Counted from the stretch's first letter, positions 22,933-32,678 are shown. The stretch is DNA of 64,000 nucleotides from NAT127 sp041655035 (GCA_041655035.1 JBAZCN010000002.1:9524-73523), one strand, 5' to 3'. A program made the numbers and translations. The notes: generated from the letters alone by a model not told the origin.

Positions 22933-25596
22933 TCAGATCATGGTGCGGCGCAGCTGCTCCACCTCCATCACCAGGGTGTCCATCGCCGCGCGGGTCTTGT
23001 CCTCGTCCTGTTCCTTTGCCGCGCTGTGCAGGGCGCGCACCGCCCTCTCCAGATAAGTCATCTTGAACACGCCGGCGATCCCCAGCAGCTGGTGGATGCT
23101 CTCCCGCAGATTGTGCGGATCCCTGGCTTCGATGGCCTGCTGCGCGCTCTGGGTGAGCTTTGAAACCTCCTGGACAAACAGCCCGAGGTCGACGTTGAGC
23201 GGAGCCCGGGCCAGGTACTCGACATCGTTCGCCGGGTTTGCGGGAATTCGCAGGTGGCGCTGGAGAGCGGCGATCAGCTTGCTCTCGTCGAACGGCTTGA
23301 ACAGCAGGTCGTTGGCGCCGGCATCGAACAGGGCGTTCTCCTCCTGCTGGAGGATATCGGCGGTCAGCATCACGATGGGTGTGTCGCGATTGGGACCGTG
23401 GCCGGAGCGGATGGCTTTCACCGCGGTGATACCGTTCACTTCCGGCATATGCACATCCATCAGAATCAGGTCGAACCGCTGCTGGTCGCAGATGGCGATG
23501 GCCTGCTGGCCGTTGGCGACGGTGGTGAGATCACTGCCCAGCTTGTCGAGGAAGGTCGACAGCAACAGGCGGGTGAATTCGTTGTCTTCGGCAATGAGGA
23601 TGCTGGCGGGCAGGCTGGGCCCGGCGTCGGCGGCCTTGCCATCGTTGTCCTGGTTGGTTTCAGTGAATATCGCCGCCAGTTCCTTGATTGCCGGCGGCTT
23701 GTCGATGAACAACACCGGCGGGGAATCGCCGCTATCGCTGCCATGTACCGCGGCGGTGAAGTTGTTGAGAGGGGAAATGATCACGATCGGGCAGGAGAAG
23801 CGGTTTTTCAGGTACTCGATATGGTGGTCGAGAGTCCCCGGCGCCTGGCTGACCGGCACGGAGTAGAGAATGATGTCCGGCGGCTGCACCCCGCCGCCGA
23901 TTTCGAGATCGCTGGTGGTTTCGCAGGATTCGATATTGTCGACAAAGTTGGCCAGCAGCCGCTCGAGGGCCTGGCGGCTGTGGGGGTGGGGGTCGAACAG
24001 CAGCGCACAGGTGTAACGGGAGGGCGCATGGCTGTGGAACGAGGCGACCCGCAGCGGCAGTTCCACGGTAAAGGTGGAGCCTTTACCGGCCATGCTGTCG
24101 ATGTGGACGTTGCCCTCCATCAAGATGACCAGGTTGCGCACGATGGTGAGCCCGAGGCCGGAGCCGCCGAAGCGGCGCGAGATGGAATTGTCCGCCTGAG
24201 AGAACGGCTCGAAAATCTGCAAACGCTGTTTTTCCGGGATGCCGATGCCGGTGTCGATCACCTGGATCAGCAGGGACACTTGCTCCCTGTTGTCGCGGCG
24301 GGCATTGACGCGCACGATGACCTCGCCGCTCGAGGTGAACTTGATGGCGTTCGACACCAGGTTGTAGACGATCTGGCGGATGCGCAGATTGTCGCCGATC
24401 AGCGCCTGGGGCACGTCGGGGGCGACGTCGAGGATCAGCTCCAGCCCCTTCTGGTGGGCGGTCGGCGCCATCAGCGACAGGGGAATCTCGACGCAGTCCA
24501 TGACATTGAAGGGCGCGGTCTCCAGGGCGATACCGCTCGACTGCAGGCGGGTGATGTCGAGAATGTCGTCGATCAGCTGCAACAGCTGCAGCGAGGCTTG
24601 CTGGATGATTTCGCAATAGCGCTTCTCGCCGGGGTTGAGGTGTGATTCGCTGAGCAGCCGGACGAAACCCTGGATGGCGGTGATCGGCGTGCGCAATTCG
24701 TGGCTCATCTGGGCGAGAAAATCCGTTTTGGCCTGGTTGGCCGCCTCCGCTTCCTGGCGCGCGTTGTCCAGCTCCTGGTTCTTCTGCTGCAGGTCGTCGA
24801 GGATGTTCTGCAACTGGCGGGTGGCGTCGGCGACCTTGCGTTGGAGGTTTTCACGGCTTTCCGCCACGGTCATCGCCAGGTGGTTGATACCCTGGGCGAG
24901 AATCGCCAGTTCGTCGTTGCTGGTGGGCACCAGCTGGGTGTAGAAATTGCCCTGCTCGAGCTCCCGCACGGTGCGGGTCATGGCAGTGATCGGCTGGACC
25001 ACGGTATTGCTGAGGAAATAGGTGAGCAGTGCGGCGCCGCTCAATACTACCAGGCTGATCAGCAGGTGGGTGATGAGAATTTCCTTGGACAGAACTTCCA
25101 TCGCCGACTTGTCGGCGCTGACCACCACCCAGCCGAGCAGATCGCTGTCGCTGGCGGCATTGCTGTCCTCGGCATGGTAGTCGCTGACGTTGGTGTTGGT
25201 GAGATGAACCGGCAGCTCAACCACCAGTACATCGCTGCCGGCACTACTGTAATCGCCCCGCGCGTAGGCCTGGATGCTGTCCTGGGTCGGCGTATGAGTG
25301 GCAAACAGCAAGGTCCGGTCGTAGTCGAGAAAGACCACCGAGAGGATCGACGGAATCTTTTCCGCGGTGGTGGCCAGGGTGCGCAGCAAATCCTTGCGAC
25401 CGGTGTAGAGCGCGAAATCCGAAATACTGGCCAGGTTCTCGGCGCTCAGGTGGGCGGTCTTGAACAGGTTTTCCTCGACTTCCGCGCGCCGGGTGTCGAT
25501 GGTATGCCAGGTGATGATCGCGGTGACGATGACCACCGGGATGATGCTGAGTAAAAACAGCTTGGTGCGGATGCCTGTAGCCAGATAGGGCCTCAC
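22933..25596 (-). CDS. BarA-like hybrid sensor histidine kinase
   Basis: The 887-residue inner-membrane kinase contains, in order: TM helix 13-30, a periplasmic sensor region (about 31-173) resembling the BarA/GacS type, TM helix 174-196, HAMP, HisKA with phospho-His H299 (SHELRTP), HATPase with DTGIGIP and GGSGLGL, a degenerate receiver-like segment (about 535-660), a true receiver with LILMDVHMPE near residue 730, and a C-terminal Hpt domain with H835 in IHQLLGIAG. This is the BarA/GacS layout for a His-Asp-His-Asp relay. It overlaps the upstream binding-protein gene by ATGA, so the periplasmic protein probably supplies its signal. No partner response regulator is adjacent. Confidence 0.88.
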   Translation of the reverse strand: MRPYLATGIRTKLFLLSIIPVVIVTAIITWHTIDTRRAEVEENLFKTAHLSAENLASISDFALYTGRKDLLRTLATTAEKIPSILSVVFLDYDRTLLFATHTPTQDSIQAYARGDYSSAGSDVLVVELPVHLTNTNVSDYHAEDSNAASDSDLLGWVVVSADKSAMEVLSKEILITHLLISLVVLSGAALLTYFLSNTVVQPITAMTRTVRELEQGNFYTQLVPTSNDELAILAQGINHLAMTVAESRENLQRKVADATRQLQNILDDLQQKNQELDNARQEAEAANQAKTDFLAQMSHELRTPITAIQGFVRLLSESHLNPGEKRYCEIIQQASLQLLQLIDDILDITRLQSSGIALETAPFNVMDCVEIPLSLMAPTAHQKGLELILDVAPDVPQALIGDNLRIRQIVYNLVSNAIKFTSSGEVIVRVNARRDNREQVSLLIQVIDTGIGIPEKQRLQIFEPFSQADNSISRRFGGSGLGLTIVRNLVILMEGNVHIDSMAGKGSTFTVELPLRVASFHSHAPSRYTCALLFDPHPHSRQALERLLANFVDNIESCETTSDLEIGGGVQPPDIILYSVPVSQAPGTLDHHIEYLKNRFSCPIVIISPLNNFTAAVHGSDSGDSPPVLFIDKPPAIKELAAIFTETNQDNDGKAADAGPSLPASILIAEDNEFTRLLLSTFLDKLGSDLTTVANGQQAIAICDQQRFDLILMDVHMPEVNGITAVKAIRSGHGPNRDTPIVMLTADILQQEENALFDAGANDLLFKPFDESKLIAALQRHLRIPANPANDVEYLARAPLNVDLGLFVQEVSKLTQSAQQAIEARDPHNLRESIHQLLGIAGVFKMTYLERAVRALHSAAKEQDEDKTRAAMDTLVMEVEQLRRTMI

Positions 25597-26588
25597 GGTC
25601 GCTCGTCTTTGTCGATGCGCTCGACAAGTTGTTGGTAAATGGCTTCCTCATGGGGAATCGCGATGCCCAGGGCCCGCGCCACGGAAGGGTTGATTTCGAC
25701 AGTGAAATACCGCGGCCGGAATTCCCGCCACAGGTTCTCATCGTCGTCGCGAAAGTAGTCAGCGACCCATTCACCGCCTTGCCTGCCGATATTCTCGGGC
25801 GACGAGAACAGTGATGCCAGCGCTCCCGCCTGGGTATACGAACGGGAAAAACCGACCAGGGGAATCTTGTATTTGAAGCCGAGGTACAGCGCCCAGCGGG
25901 CGACGGTGCGGTTGAACAACCCCTGGTCAGGCAGCGCGACAAAGATATCGGCGTTGTTGAACAGCGGGGTCAGGGTCGCCACCGGGTTGGCGTCGATGTT
26001 CATGGTGCGGCTGATCAGTTGCAGGCCCTGATGCTGTGCCTGGGCGGCGAAGGCTTGCCGCTGCCGTTTCGATGCCGGGCCAAAGACGGTGGCCAGGGTC
26101 TCGCTTTGCGGTTTGAGCAGAGTGGCGAGATAAATGAAGCGATCGAGAGGCTGATTGATGAAGATCACCGCCCTGCGGCCGGTATGGCGATGGGGCCGGG
26201 CCATCAGGTTGCGCCACGCGGATTCGGTGACGAACAGGCTGAGCAGCGGCGACTCGGGGAACTCGGCCAACACTTTGGCGGTTGCCTCGGTGCCGATGGC
26301 GACCACCAGCCGGTCGGCCGGAACCTCTTCGCGGGCGAGCTGGTCCGCCTTCAGCAGGCGCACATCGACCCGGCTCTGTCCGGCTGCGAGGGTGTTGCGA
26401 AAGGCATCGGCGACCTCGAGGTAGTAGTCGGTGTTGCCCGACAGGACGACGGTGAGGTCGCTGTCGGCCAGGGCCGGCCAGGGATACAGGCCGATACAGA
26501 GAGCGAGCCAGCAGAAGGTTTTCTTCAGCCGGGCGGGAAGCAAAAAAACAGCTTTGTGGTCGACAGCCTTCCTGCTGGCCCGGTTCAT
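25593..26588 (-). CDS. periplasmic substrate-binding-like protein coupled to the hybrid kinase
   Basis: The 331-residue protein has a signal segment around residues 24-41 (LKKTFCWLALCIGLYPWPALA), preceded by a long basic N-tail; a later start inside this tail is possible. The mature part resembles the ABC_sub_bind (PF04392) family, with a two-lobe pattern such as DRLVVAIGTEATAKVLAEFP, DRFIYLATLLKPQSETLATVFGP and a middle hinge near FNNADIFVALPDQGLFN. No permease or ATPase gene is next to it; its stop overlaps the start of the BarA-like kinase. I infer that it senses a ligand for the kinase rather than feeding a transporter. The ligand is unknown. Confidence 0.75.
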   Translation of the reverse strand: MNRASRKAVDHKAVFLLPARLKKTFCWLALCIGLYPWPALADSDLTVVLSGNTDYYLEVADAFRNTLAAGQSRVDVRLLKADQLAREEVPADRLVVAIGTEATAKVLAEFPESPLLSLFVTESAWRNLMARPHRHTGRRAVIFINQPLDRFIYLATLLKPQSETLATVFGPASKRQRQAFAAQAQHQGLQLISRTMNIDANPVATLTPLFNNADIFVALPDQGLFNRTVARWALYLGFKYKIPLVGFSRSYTQAGALASLFSSPENIGRQGGEWVADYFRDDDENLWREFRPRYFTVEINPSVARALGIAIPHEEAIYQQLVERIDKDERP

Positions 26589-26634
26589 TTCATGGGGTCC
26601 TTAGCTGCTAAGCAATCCTTTTGGGTTGACTGCA

Positions 26635-28767
26635 TCAGGGCAGGGTTACCTCTACAGAGAGAAAAACCCGGGTTTCAAACAGATTATGAGTATCGAATTC
26701 AGCATAATTGCTACCCAGGTTCTGCGCCACCAATTTCAGGGCGCCGGTGCTCGAGCCGAGGGCAAACCGGTAGGCCAGCTGGGCATCGACCCGGGTAAAG
26801 CTGTCGATCATGTCGCCGTCATCCCAGCGCAGTCCGGACTGGTAGTAGGTGAATACGGATGCTGACCAGGCGTCCGTCAGGCGCTGACCGACCAGCAGGC
26901 CGGCATTGTGGCGGGCCATCCGGTTGTCCCTGTCCATGAACACCGGCACCGGAAGGCGCTGGCGCAGCATGCGGCTGTCCATGTCGGTGTTGGTGTAGTG
27001 GAAGCGGACGAAGGTGCTGTCGGTCACCTGGGCGTCGAGTTGCAGCTCCGCCCCGGTGAATCGCCAGTAGCCGTTGTTTTCAAACCGTCGCAGATAGTTG
27101 TCGAAGAGCGATGTCGGCGGTTCATTGGGCTCGCGCAGGTCGTCGATCACATCGCTGACGCGCTCGTCGAACAAGCGCAGGTCGAAATTGAAATCCGCAT
27201 CGGCACTGCGAAACAGATAAGCCGCTTCAAAGCTCTCCAGCCGCTCTTCGTGGAGATTGGGGTCGGACAGCCGCAGAATAGCGAACACCAGGCCGTTGAC
27301 GGTGGCGATACTCTCTTCGTTGGCCTCGAGAAGCGAGGGGGCGCGGTTGCCCTTGGCATAGCCAAAGCGCAGAAAGTTGCGTTGATCGATGGCGATATTG
27401 GCGGATCCGCGAGGCGAGATCAGGGTGCCGACGAAGGTGTCCTCGACCATCACTCCGCCGTTGAACGTCAACCACCGGTTGGCCTGCCATTCGCTGTGGG
27501 CAAACAGGCGCAGGTAGAGTTCATCCACTTCGGCATTGAAGCCAAAAGGATGGGCGGCCTTGAAACGTTCGTAGCGCGAACCGATGCCCCAGGCGCCGCG
27601 CAGCGAGGGCGACAGGGAGAAGTGATGCTTGATCTCGGCGTCGTAGCGCTCCGACATGAGGTTGCCAAAGCCGCTGGATACCTCGACATCGAGGGCGCCG
27701 ATCAGTTTCAGGGCATTGGCGTCGTCGAGGCCGGTCATCCCGGTCACCAGGTCGATGATCGGCTGAGGCGGGGGCTGGACGGCGGTGAGGAGGTCGGCGG
27801 TGGCGCGGTCCAGCCCGAGCAGGGGATAGAGGGGGCCGTGGGGGACGAAGTTGCGGGCCTTGAAACGGTTGTGGTAGAGATTCACTTCCAGTTCATTGCC
27901 GGAATCCAGGCTGCGGGTCCAGCGGCCCGCCTGGAAATGGCTGGAAAACTGCCCTTCGGAAAACTGCGATGCGCTACTTTCATCCCAGGCGACGCGGTCC
28001 TCGGCATAGCCCAGCCGCAATTCCACGGTGTCCCGCAAGGTCGGGGTATAGATGGTGCTGAGGTTGCCGTGGAACAGTTCACGGTTATCGTTGAGGCGCC
28101 CCTCGGTGCCCCCGGTGGGAAAGCCGTGGTTGTGCTGATAACCCAGCGAGACCCGGTAGTCCATGGCGCCGAGGCTGTCGTTGTAGCGCAGGCTGGCGTT
28201 GCGGGTGCCGAGGTCGCCGACGGTGCTGCGCAGCGACAGGCCGCTGTCCTGTACCGGTTTGCGGGTGACGATGTTCACCGATCCCATGAACGCGTTGGAG
28301 CCCTGGGCCGCGGCGTTGGAGCCGCGGATGATTTCAATGCGCTCGATGTCGGCAAGCTCGATGCCGAGGGTACCCCAGTTCACCGTGGAAAAAATCGATT
28401 CGTACACCGAACGGCCATCCACCATCACTTCCATCTGGTTGGGGAATTCGCGACCGATGCCGTGGTAGCTGATGCCGTAGCGATTGTTGCTCACATGGTA
28501 GGACTGGAAGCCGGGCACCAGGCGGAAGATATCGACAAAGTTCTGGGCCCCCGACATATCGATAAGCTGGCGGCTGATCAGGGTGACGCTGGCGGGCGCC
28601 TGCTCGAGGCGTTGCTCGAACCCGGATACCGCGCTGACCCGCGGAATGTCGGCCAGCAGGTCGTTCTCGGTGGACATCGGCTCGGCGGCGAACGCGGGCC
28701 CGGCGAGCACCGCCAGCCAGGCGGCTGCACCGCGTGTCGTTTGTGCTGTCAAACGCCGTGACGGCAT
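26635..28767 (-). CDS. TonB-dependent outer-membrane receptor
   Basis: The 710-residue protein has a signal peptide ending AGPAFAAEP, a plug domain (about 40-170: QAPASVTLISRQLIDMSGA, DIFRLVPGF, IERIEIIRGSNAAAQGSNAFMGSVNIVTRKP), and a beta-barrel ending in an aromatic-alternating strand, ETRVFLSVEVTLP. I start it at ATG 28767 (MPSRRLTAQ, AGGA upstream); the longer open frame only runs antisense through pdxH. It lies 46 bases upstream of the binding-protein and kinase genes on the same strand, so the three probably form a ligand-uptake and sensing unit. The substrate cannot be told from sequence. Confidence 0.88.
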   Translation of the reverse strand: MPSRRLTAQTTRGAAAWLAVLAGPAFAAEPMSTENDLLADIPRVSAVSGFEQRLEQAPASVTLISRQLIDMSGAQNFVDIFRLVPGFQSYHVSNNRYGISYHGIGREFPNQMEVMVDGRSVYESIFSTVNWGTLGIELADIERIEIIRGSNAAAQGSNAFMGSVNIVTRKPVQDSGLSLRSTVGDLGTRNASLRYNDSLGAMDYRVSLGYQHNHGFPTGGTEGRLNDNRELFHGNLSTIYTPTLRDTVELRLGYAEDRVAWDESSASQFSEGQFSSHFQAGRWTRSLDSGNELEVNLYHNRFKARNFVPHGPLYPLLGLDRATADLLTAVQPPPQPIIDLVTGMTGLDDANALKLIGALDVEVSSGFGNLMSERYDAEIKHHFSLSPSLRGAWGIGSRYERFKAAHPFGFNAEVDELYLRLFAHSEWQANRWLTFNGGVMVEDTFVGTLISPRGSANIAIDQRNFLRFGYAKGNRAPSLLEANEESIATVNGLVFAILRLSDPNLHEERLESFEAAYLFRSADADFNFDLRLFDERVSDVIDDLREPNEPPTSLFDNYLRRFENNGYWRFTGAELQLDAQVTDSTFVRFHYTNTDMDSRMLRQRLPVPVFMDRDNRMARHNAGLLVGQRLTDAWSASVFTYYQSGLRWDDGDMIDSFTRVDAQLAYRFALGSSTGALKLVAQNLGSNYAEFDTHNLFETRVFLSVEVTLP

Positions 28768-28884
28768 GGAGGAGTTCCTGTGGACATTGCGCAACAGGCG
28801 ACATTCTAGCGTTTGGCGTTGATAAAACCAGCTATGATTCCCGCTCAAAACCGCCTTGTCGCCGCTGACCACCGGAGAACCACC

Positions 28885-29526
28885 ATGAGCCTCGAAGACC
28901 TGCGCCGGGAATACCGCTACGGCCGTTTGACCCGGGAAACCCTGCGCGATAGCCCGATCGATCAGTTCCGCCACTGGCTCGAGCAGGCGGTGGTGTCCGG
29001 TGCCGTGGTCGACCCCACGGCCATGTGTGTGGCCACGGTGGATGGCGAAGGCCGGCCCTGGCAGCGGCTGGTGCTGCTCAAGCATGTCGACGAGCGCGGC
29101 CTGGTGTTCTATACCAACCTGGGCAGCCGCAAGGCCCGGCATATTGCCGCCAATCCCCGGGTCAGCCTGCATTTTCCCTGGAATGCGATGGATCGCCAGG
29201 TCATCGTCGGCGGTGTAGCCCGGCGGCTCGGCGCGGCCGACGTGCTCAGCTATTTCATCAGCCGGCCCCGCGACAGCCAGTTGGCGGCCTGGTCGTCGCG
29301 GCAGAGCAGCCGGATCAATTCGCGCCAGGCCCTGGAGGCGCAGTTCGCGCAGATGCGCGACAAGTTCCGCGACGGCGAAGTTCCGCTGCCGGATTTCTGG
29401 GGCGGTTTCCGGGTGGAGGCGGACGAATTCGAGTTCTGGCAGGGGGGAGAACACCGTCTCCACGACCGTTTCCAGTATTTGCGGCTGGAGAGCGGCGGAT
29501 GGGAGATCGCGCGGTTGGCGCCTTGA
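28885..29526 (+). CDS. pdxH: pyridoxamine 5'-phosphate oxidase
   Basis: FMN enzyme that makes pyridoxal 5'-phosphate from PNP or PMP. The 213-residue protein has the family length and landmarks: MSLEDLRREYRYGRL, DPTAMCVATVDGEGRPWQRLVLLKHVDERGLVFYTN, SRKARHIAANPRVSLHFPW, and the C-terminal substrate and FMN residues in FWGGFRVEADEFEFWQGGEHRLHDRFQY. Start ATG 28885 has CGGAG upstream. It is divergent from the TonB receptor gene by 117 bases. Confidence 0.96.
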   Translation: MSLEDLRREYRYGRLTRETLRDSPIDQFRHWLEQAVVSGAVVDPTAMCVATVDGEGRPWQRLVLLKHVDERGLVFYTNLGSRKARHIAANPRVSLHFPWNAMDRQVIVGGVARRLGAADVLSYFISRPRDSQLAAWSSRQSSRINSRQALEAQFAQMRDKFRDGEVPLPDFWGGFRVEADEFEFWQGGEHRLHDRFQYLRLESGGWEIARLAP

Positions 29527-29599
29527 GTTTCAGGTTTCGCCCGACAGCGGGCGGTACCGACCGGCGGCACCGGGCTTTTCGGTGAAACCCGAAGCTCAG
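29524..29599. terminator. imperfect inverted repeat between convergent pdxH and regulator gene
   Basis: GAGTTTCAGGTTTCGCC near 29525 and GGTGAAACCCGAAGCTC near 29581 are reverse complements with three mismatches over 17 bases, enclosing GC-rich inner palindromes. It probably acts as a two-way transcription end, though there is no clean T run. Confidence 0.4.
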
Positions 29600-30591
29600 G
29601 AGGTAAACAACTTCGCCCGCACCGTTTCCCGGTACTTTCCCGGTGTGGTCTGGAAGAACTGGCGGAACTGGCGGGTGAAATAGCTCACTTCCTGGTAGCC
29701 GCACAGGGTGCAGATCTCCTGCAGGCTGAGATTGGTCTGCTGAAGCAGGTCGCGGGCGCAGCTGAGGCGCAATTCCTGCAGATAGTCCACCGGCGTCTTG
29801 CCCAGTGCCGCCTTGAAGCGGCGGTTGAAGGTGCGGGTGCTCATGCCGAACTGGGCGGCCAGCTGGGGAGTGCTGACCCGCTTGGCGAAATTGTCCTGGA
29901 GCCAGATCTTGGCCTGGAGGATATCTTCGTCGTAGTGAAATTCGACGTGTTCGGCAAAGTATCGGCTGGGCTCGAAGGTGCCGCGGATCTCGTGGAAGAA
30001 GTTGCGCTCGACATTGTTGGCCACGGCGCGGCCGAACCACAGAAAGATGATATGCACCATCAGTTCAGCCAGGGTGTTGACGCTGGCGGCGCAATACAGG
30101 TTCCCCGCCTGGGTGATGAAATACTGGCGCTTGAGCTGGACCTGGGGGTAATCCTTCTGGAACTGGTCGAAGTAATGCCAGTGGGTGGTGGCGGGCTTGC
30201 CGTTGAGCAACCCCGCTGCGGCGACGAAACAGACGCCGGTACCCACCGAGGTGATCGCCGCCCCGCCCTGGTGCTGGGCTTTGAGCCAGTCCGCGTGCGT
30301 GGGATTGTGGGCGATGGCGCGGCGCGGGTTGCGCCACTGCCCCGGGACATGGACCAGATCGAGCTGGGGCGCGTCCTCCAGCGCGGTGGTGGTGGCGAGA
30401 GTGAAGCCGGATGCCGAGCGGGTCGGCACCGCGCCGCTGCTGATGGTGAGGATCTCGAGGCGCTGGGTGGCCAGATGGAGACCGCGCGCCGTGGCTTCCG
30501 CGGTATAGAGCATCTCGATGGGCAGGGTGGCGCTGGTGGCCAGTACGTTGTCGCACAGCAGGATGCCGACGCGGCGGCTGGGTGGATCCAT
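29596..30591 (-). CDS. GlxA-family transcriptional regulator (DJ-1/PfpI plus AraC HTH)
   Basis: The 331-residue regulator has an N-terminal DJ-1/PfpI-like domain (residues 5-190) with the nucleophile-elbow cysteine C121 in SVGTGVCFVAAAGLLNGKPATTHW, and a C-terminal AraC/XylS domain with two helix-turn-helix motifs (STPQLAAQFGMSTRTFNRRFKAALG and SLQEICTLCGYQEVSYFTRQFRQF). Relatives control amine, betaine or amino-acid catabolism; here the target is not evident. It is divergent from fabY across 124 bases containing palindromes. Confidence 0.85.
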   Translation of the reverse strand: MDPPSRRVGILLCDNVLATSATLPIEMLYTAEATARGLHLATQRLEILTISSGAVPTRSASGFTLATTTALEDAPQLDLVHVPGQWRNPRRAIAHNPTHADWLKAQHQGGAAITSVGTGVCFVAAAGLLNGKPATTHWHYFDQFQKDYPQVQLKRQYFITQAGNLYCAASVNTLAELMVHIIFLWFGRAVANNVERNFFHEIRGTFEPSRYFAEHVEFHYDEDILQAKIWLQDNFAKRVSTPQLAAQFGMSTRTFNRRFKAALGKTPVDYLQELRLSCARDLLQQTNLSLQEICTLCGYQEVSYFTRQFRQFFQTTPGKYRETVRAKLFTS

Positions 30592-30624
30592 GGTAATCCC
30601 CGATGGGCCGAAGCTTGTGTCTTA

Positions 30625-30637
30625 ATAGTTAAACTAT
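30625..30637. promoter_or_regulatory. palindrome in the divergent regulator/fabY promoter region
   Basis: ATAGTT-A-AACTAT is a perfect 6+1+6 inverted repeat at 30625-30637. Next to it, ATGGC at 30638-30642 and GCCAT at 30650-30654 form a second one around an A-run. Either may be an operator for the adjacent regulator or for a fatty-acid regulator. Function is inference. Confidence 0.3.
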
Positions 30638-30715
30638 ATGGCCGAAAAAGCCATTAAGCAAATACCCGGCCCTGCCTACACTGTGTCATCGCTAGCACAG
30701 TTATGGGGCAAGAGG

Positions 30716-32569
30716 ATGACAGCATTACCGGTGATCGTCAGCTATGGCGGCGTCAATGCCGCTGGCCGCAGCTCCTTCGACCAATCCTACCGGCGCATGG
30801 TGCTGGAAAGCCTGGGTGAGGCCGACCGCAAGCGCACCATCGCCGGGCTCGCCGCACTGATGGGGCTCGATGCCGCCAACTGGACTCCGGCACTGGAACA
30901 GGCGGTGATCGCCGGCACCCTGATCCGCCGCATCGAGGACCGGGTCTTCGATCCCGACCGGGCGCCCTGGAACCAGAGCATGAAGGTGGTCGGCGGCGAG
31001 GGCGGCGACCTCAGCTTCGAGCTCAGTCGTCGCAACCTGCCCGAACAGGTGCCCGCCAACTGGCAGGTGGCGGACCTCGGCGCCGGCCGGGTTGCGGTTG
31101 CGGTGCGCGGCGAGCAGCAGATGCTGGTGCCCGATACCAAGGATTTCCCGGTCAAGGCCGCTGGCCAGTTGCCGAGCGGCTTCGACCCCGGCGCCGGCTA
31201 TGCCTCGCGCTCCCATCCCCGGGGCCTGCAAATGGCTGTGACGGGGGCGTCAGATGCCATCAATGCGCTCGGTATCGACTGGCAGCGGGTCTGTCTGCGG
31301 GTCCGCCCCGACGAAATCGGCATGTATGCGGCCAGCTGCCTCGGCCAGCTCGACGACGACGGCTGGGGCGGCGTGCTCAAGTCCCGTTGGGCGGGCAGCC
31401 GGCCCACGTCCAAGCAGTTGCCCCTGGCCCTCAACAGCATGCCGGCGGATTTCATCAACGCGTATGTGCTCGGCAGCGTCGGCCACACCGAGGCCATTGC
31501 CGGCGCCTGCGCCAGCTTTCTCTACAATCTCCAGGCGGCGGTGCGCGACATCACCGCCGGCAAGCGCCGGGTGGCTATCGTCGGCGGCAGCGAGGCGCCA
31601 GTGACTCTGGAGTGTATCGAGGGCTTCATGAACATGAGCGCCCTGGCCACCGAGCAGGCGATGGCCAGGATCGACGGGGTGGAAATGGCGGACCCGCGGC
31701 GTTACAGCCGGCCGTTCTGCGATAACGCCGGCTTCGTGATCGGCGAGTCCAGCCAGTACCTGATCCTCATGGACGACGCTCTTGCCGTCGAGCTCGGTGC
31801 CGAGATCCACGGCGCGGTGCCGGGGGTGTTCATCGACGCCGACGGCGTCAAGAAATCCATTTCGAGTCCCGGACCCGGCAACTACATCACCGTCGCCAAG
31901 GCGGCGGGCCTGGTGCGCTCGGTGCTCGGCGAGGACGCCATCCGCCGCCGCAGCATGATGATGGCCCACGGCTCCAGCACGCCCCAGAACCGGGTCACCG
32001 AGTCGTTGATCTTCGACCGGGTGGCCGCCGCGTTCGGTATCGACAACTGGCCGGTGTGCGCGGTCAAGGCCTATGTCGGCCATTCCATTGCCACCGCCAG
32101 CGGCGACCAGATCGTCGCCGCGATCGGTACCATGCGCCATGGCATCATGCCCGGGGTCAAGACCGGCGGGGCCATTGCCGACGATGTTCATCGCCGCCAT
32201 CTCGACATTCCGCTGGCGGATCTCGAGCTCGGGGCCGGCGTTTTGGACGCGGCGCTGATCAACGCCAAGGGCTTTGGCGGCAATAATGCCACGGGTGTGC
32301 TATTGTCCTCCGCTCGCGCCGAAGCGATGCTCGCCAAGCGCCACGGCCGGCAATGGCTGGAATACCAGAAGCTGCGCGAGCAGACCCGGGAGCAGGCCGC
32401 CGGTTATGCCGAGGCGGCCGAGCGCGGCAGCCTGCGCGCCATCTATCGCTTTGGCGACGGGATGATCGAAGACGAGGCCCTCGACATCACTGCGACCCGC
32501 ATCCGGGTGCCCGGATACGGCCAGGCGATCCCCCTGGATGAACCCAATCCCTACGGCGATATGAGCTGA
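30716..32569 (+). CDS. fabY: beta-ketoacyl-ACP synthase FabY
   Basis: Condensing enzyme that, in Pseudomonas aeruginosa, starts fatty-acid synthesis from acetyl-CoA and malonyl-ACP in place of FabH. The 617-residue protein is long for a ketosynthase and matches FabY in size and N-terminus (LPVIVSYGGVNAAGRSSF). The catalytic triad is visible: C265 in AIAGACASF, His in MMMAHGSSTPQNR, and His in VKAYVGHSIATASGDQ. Start ATG 30716 has GGGGCAAGAGG directly upstream, with GG unusually close to ATG; an in-frame ATG at 30638 would add 26 residues not typical of the family. No other fatty-acid genes are adjacent. Confidence 0.88.
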   Translation: MTALPVIVSYGGVNAAGRSSFDQSYRRMVLESLGEADRKRTIAGLAALMGLDAANWTPALEQAVIAGTLIRRIEDRVFDPDRAPWNQSMKVVGGEGGDLSFELSRRNLPEQVPANWQVADLGAGRVAVAVRGEQQMLVPDTKDFPVKAAGQLPSGFDPGAGYASRSHPRGLQMAVTGASDAINALGIDWQRVCLRVRPDEIGMYAASCLGQLDDDGWGGVLKSRWAGSRPTSKQLPLALNSMPADFINAYVLGSVGHTEAIAGACASFLYNLQAAVRDITAGKRRVAIVGGSEAPVTLECIEGFMNMSALATEQAMARIDGVEMADPRRYSRPFCDNAGFVIGESSQYLILMDDALAVELGAEIHGAVPGVFIDADGVKKSISSPGPGNYITVAKAAGLVRSVLGEDAIRRRSMMMAHGSSTPQNRVTESLIFDRVAAAFGIDNWPVCAVKAYVGHSIATASGDQIVAAIGTMRHGIMPGVKTGGAIADDVHRRHLDIPLADLELGAGVLDAALINAKGFGGNNATGVLLSSARAEAMLAKRHGRQWLEYQKLREQTREQAAGYAEAAERGSLRAIYRFGDGMIEDEALDITATRIRVPGYGQAIPLDEPNPYGDMS

Positions 32570-32678
32570 CCGCCGGACCCCTCGCCGGCGGTGGGCGGAC
32601 CTGGCTAAAAAATCGCCAGGGAACTGTCATAATATCTTCCATCTAAAAGTGTAAATAGGGACAATAGCGCCCCTTTTC

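Noticed and set aside
28768..29463. N-terminal extension of the TonB receptor frame
   Set aside because: It runs antisense through pdxH and precedes a clear signal peptide beginning at 28767.
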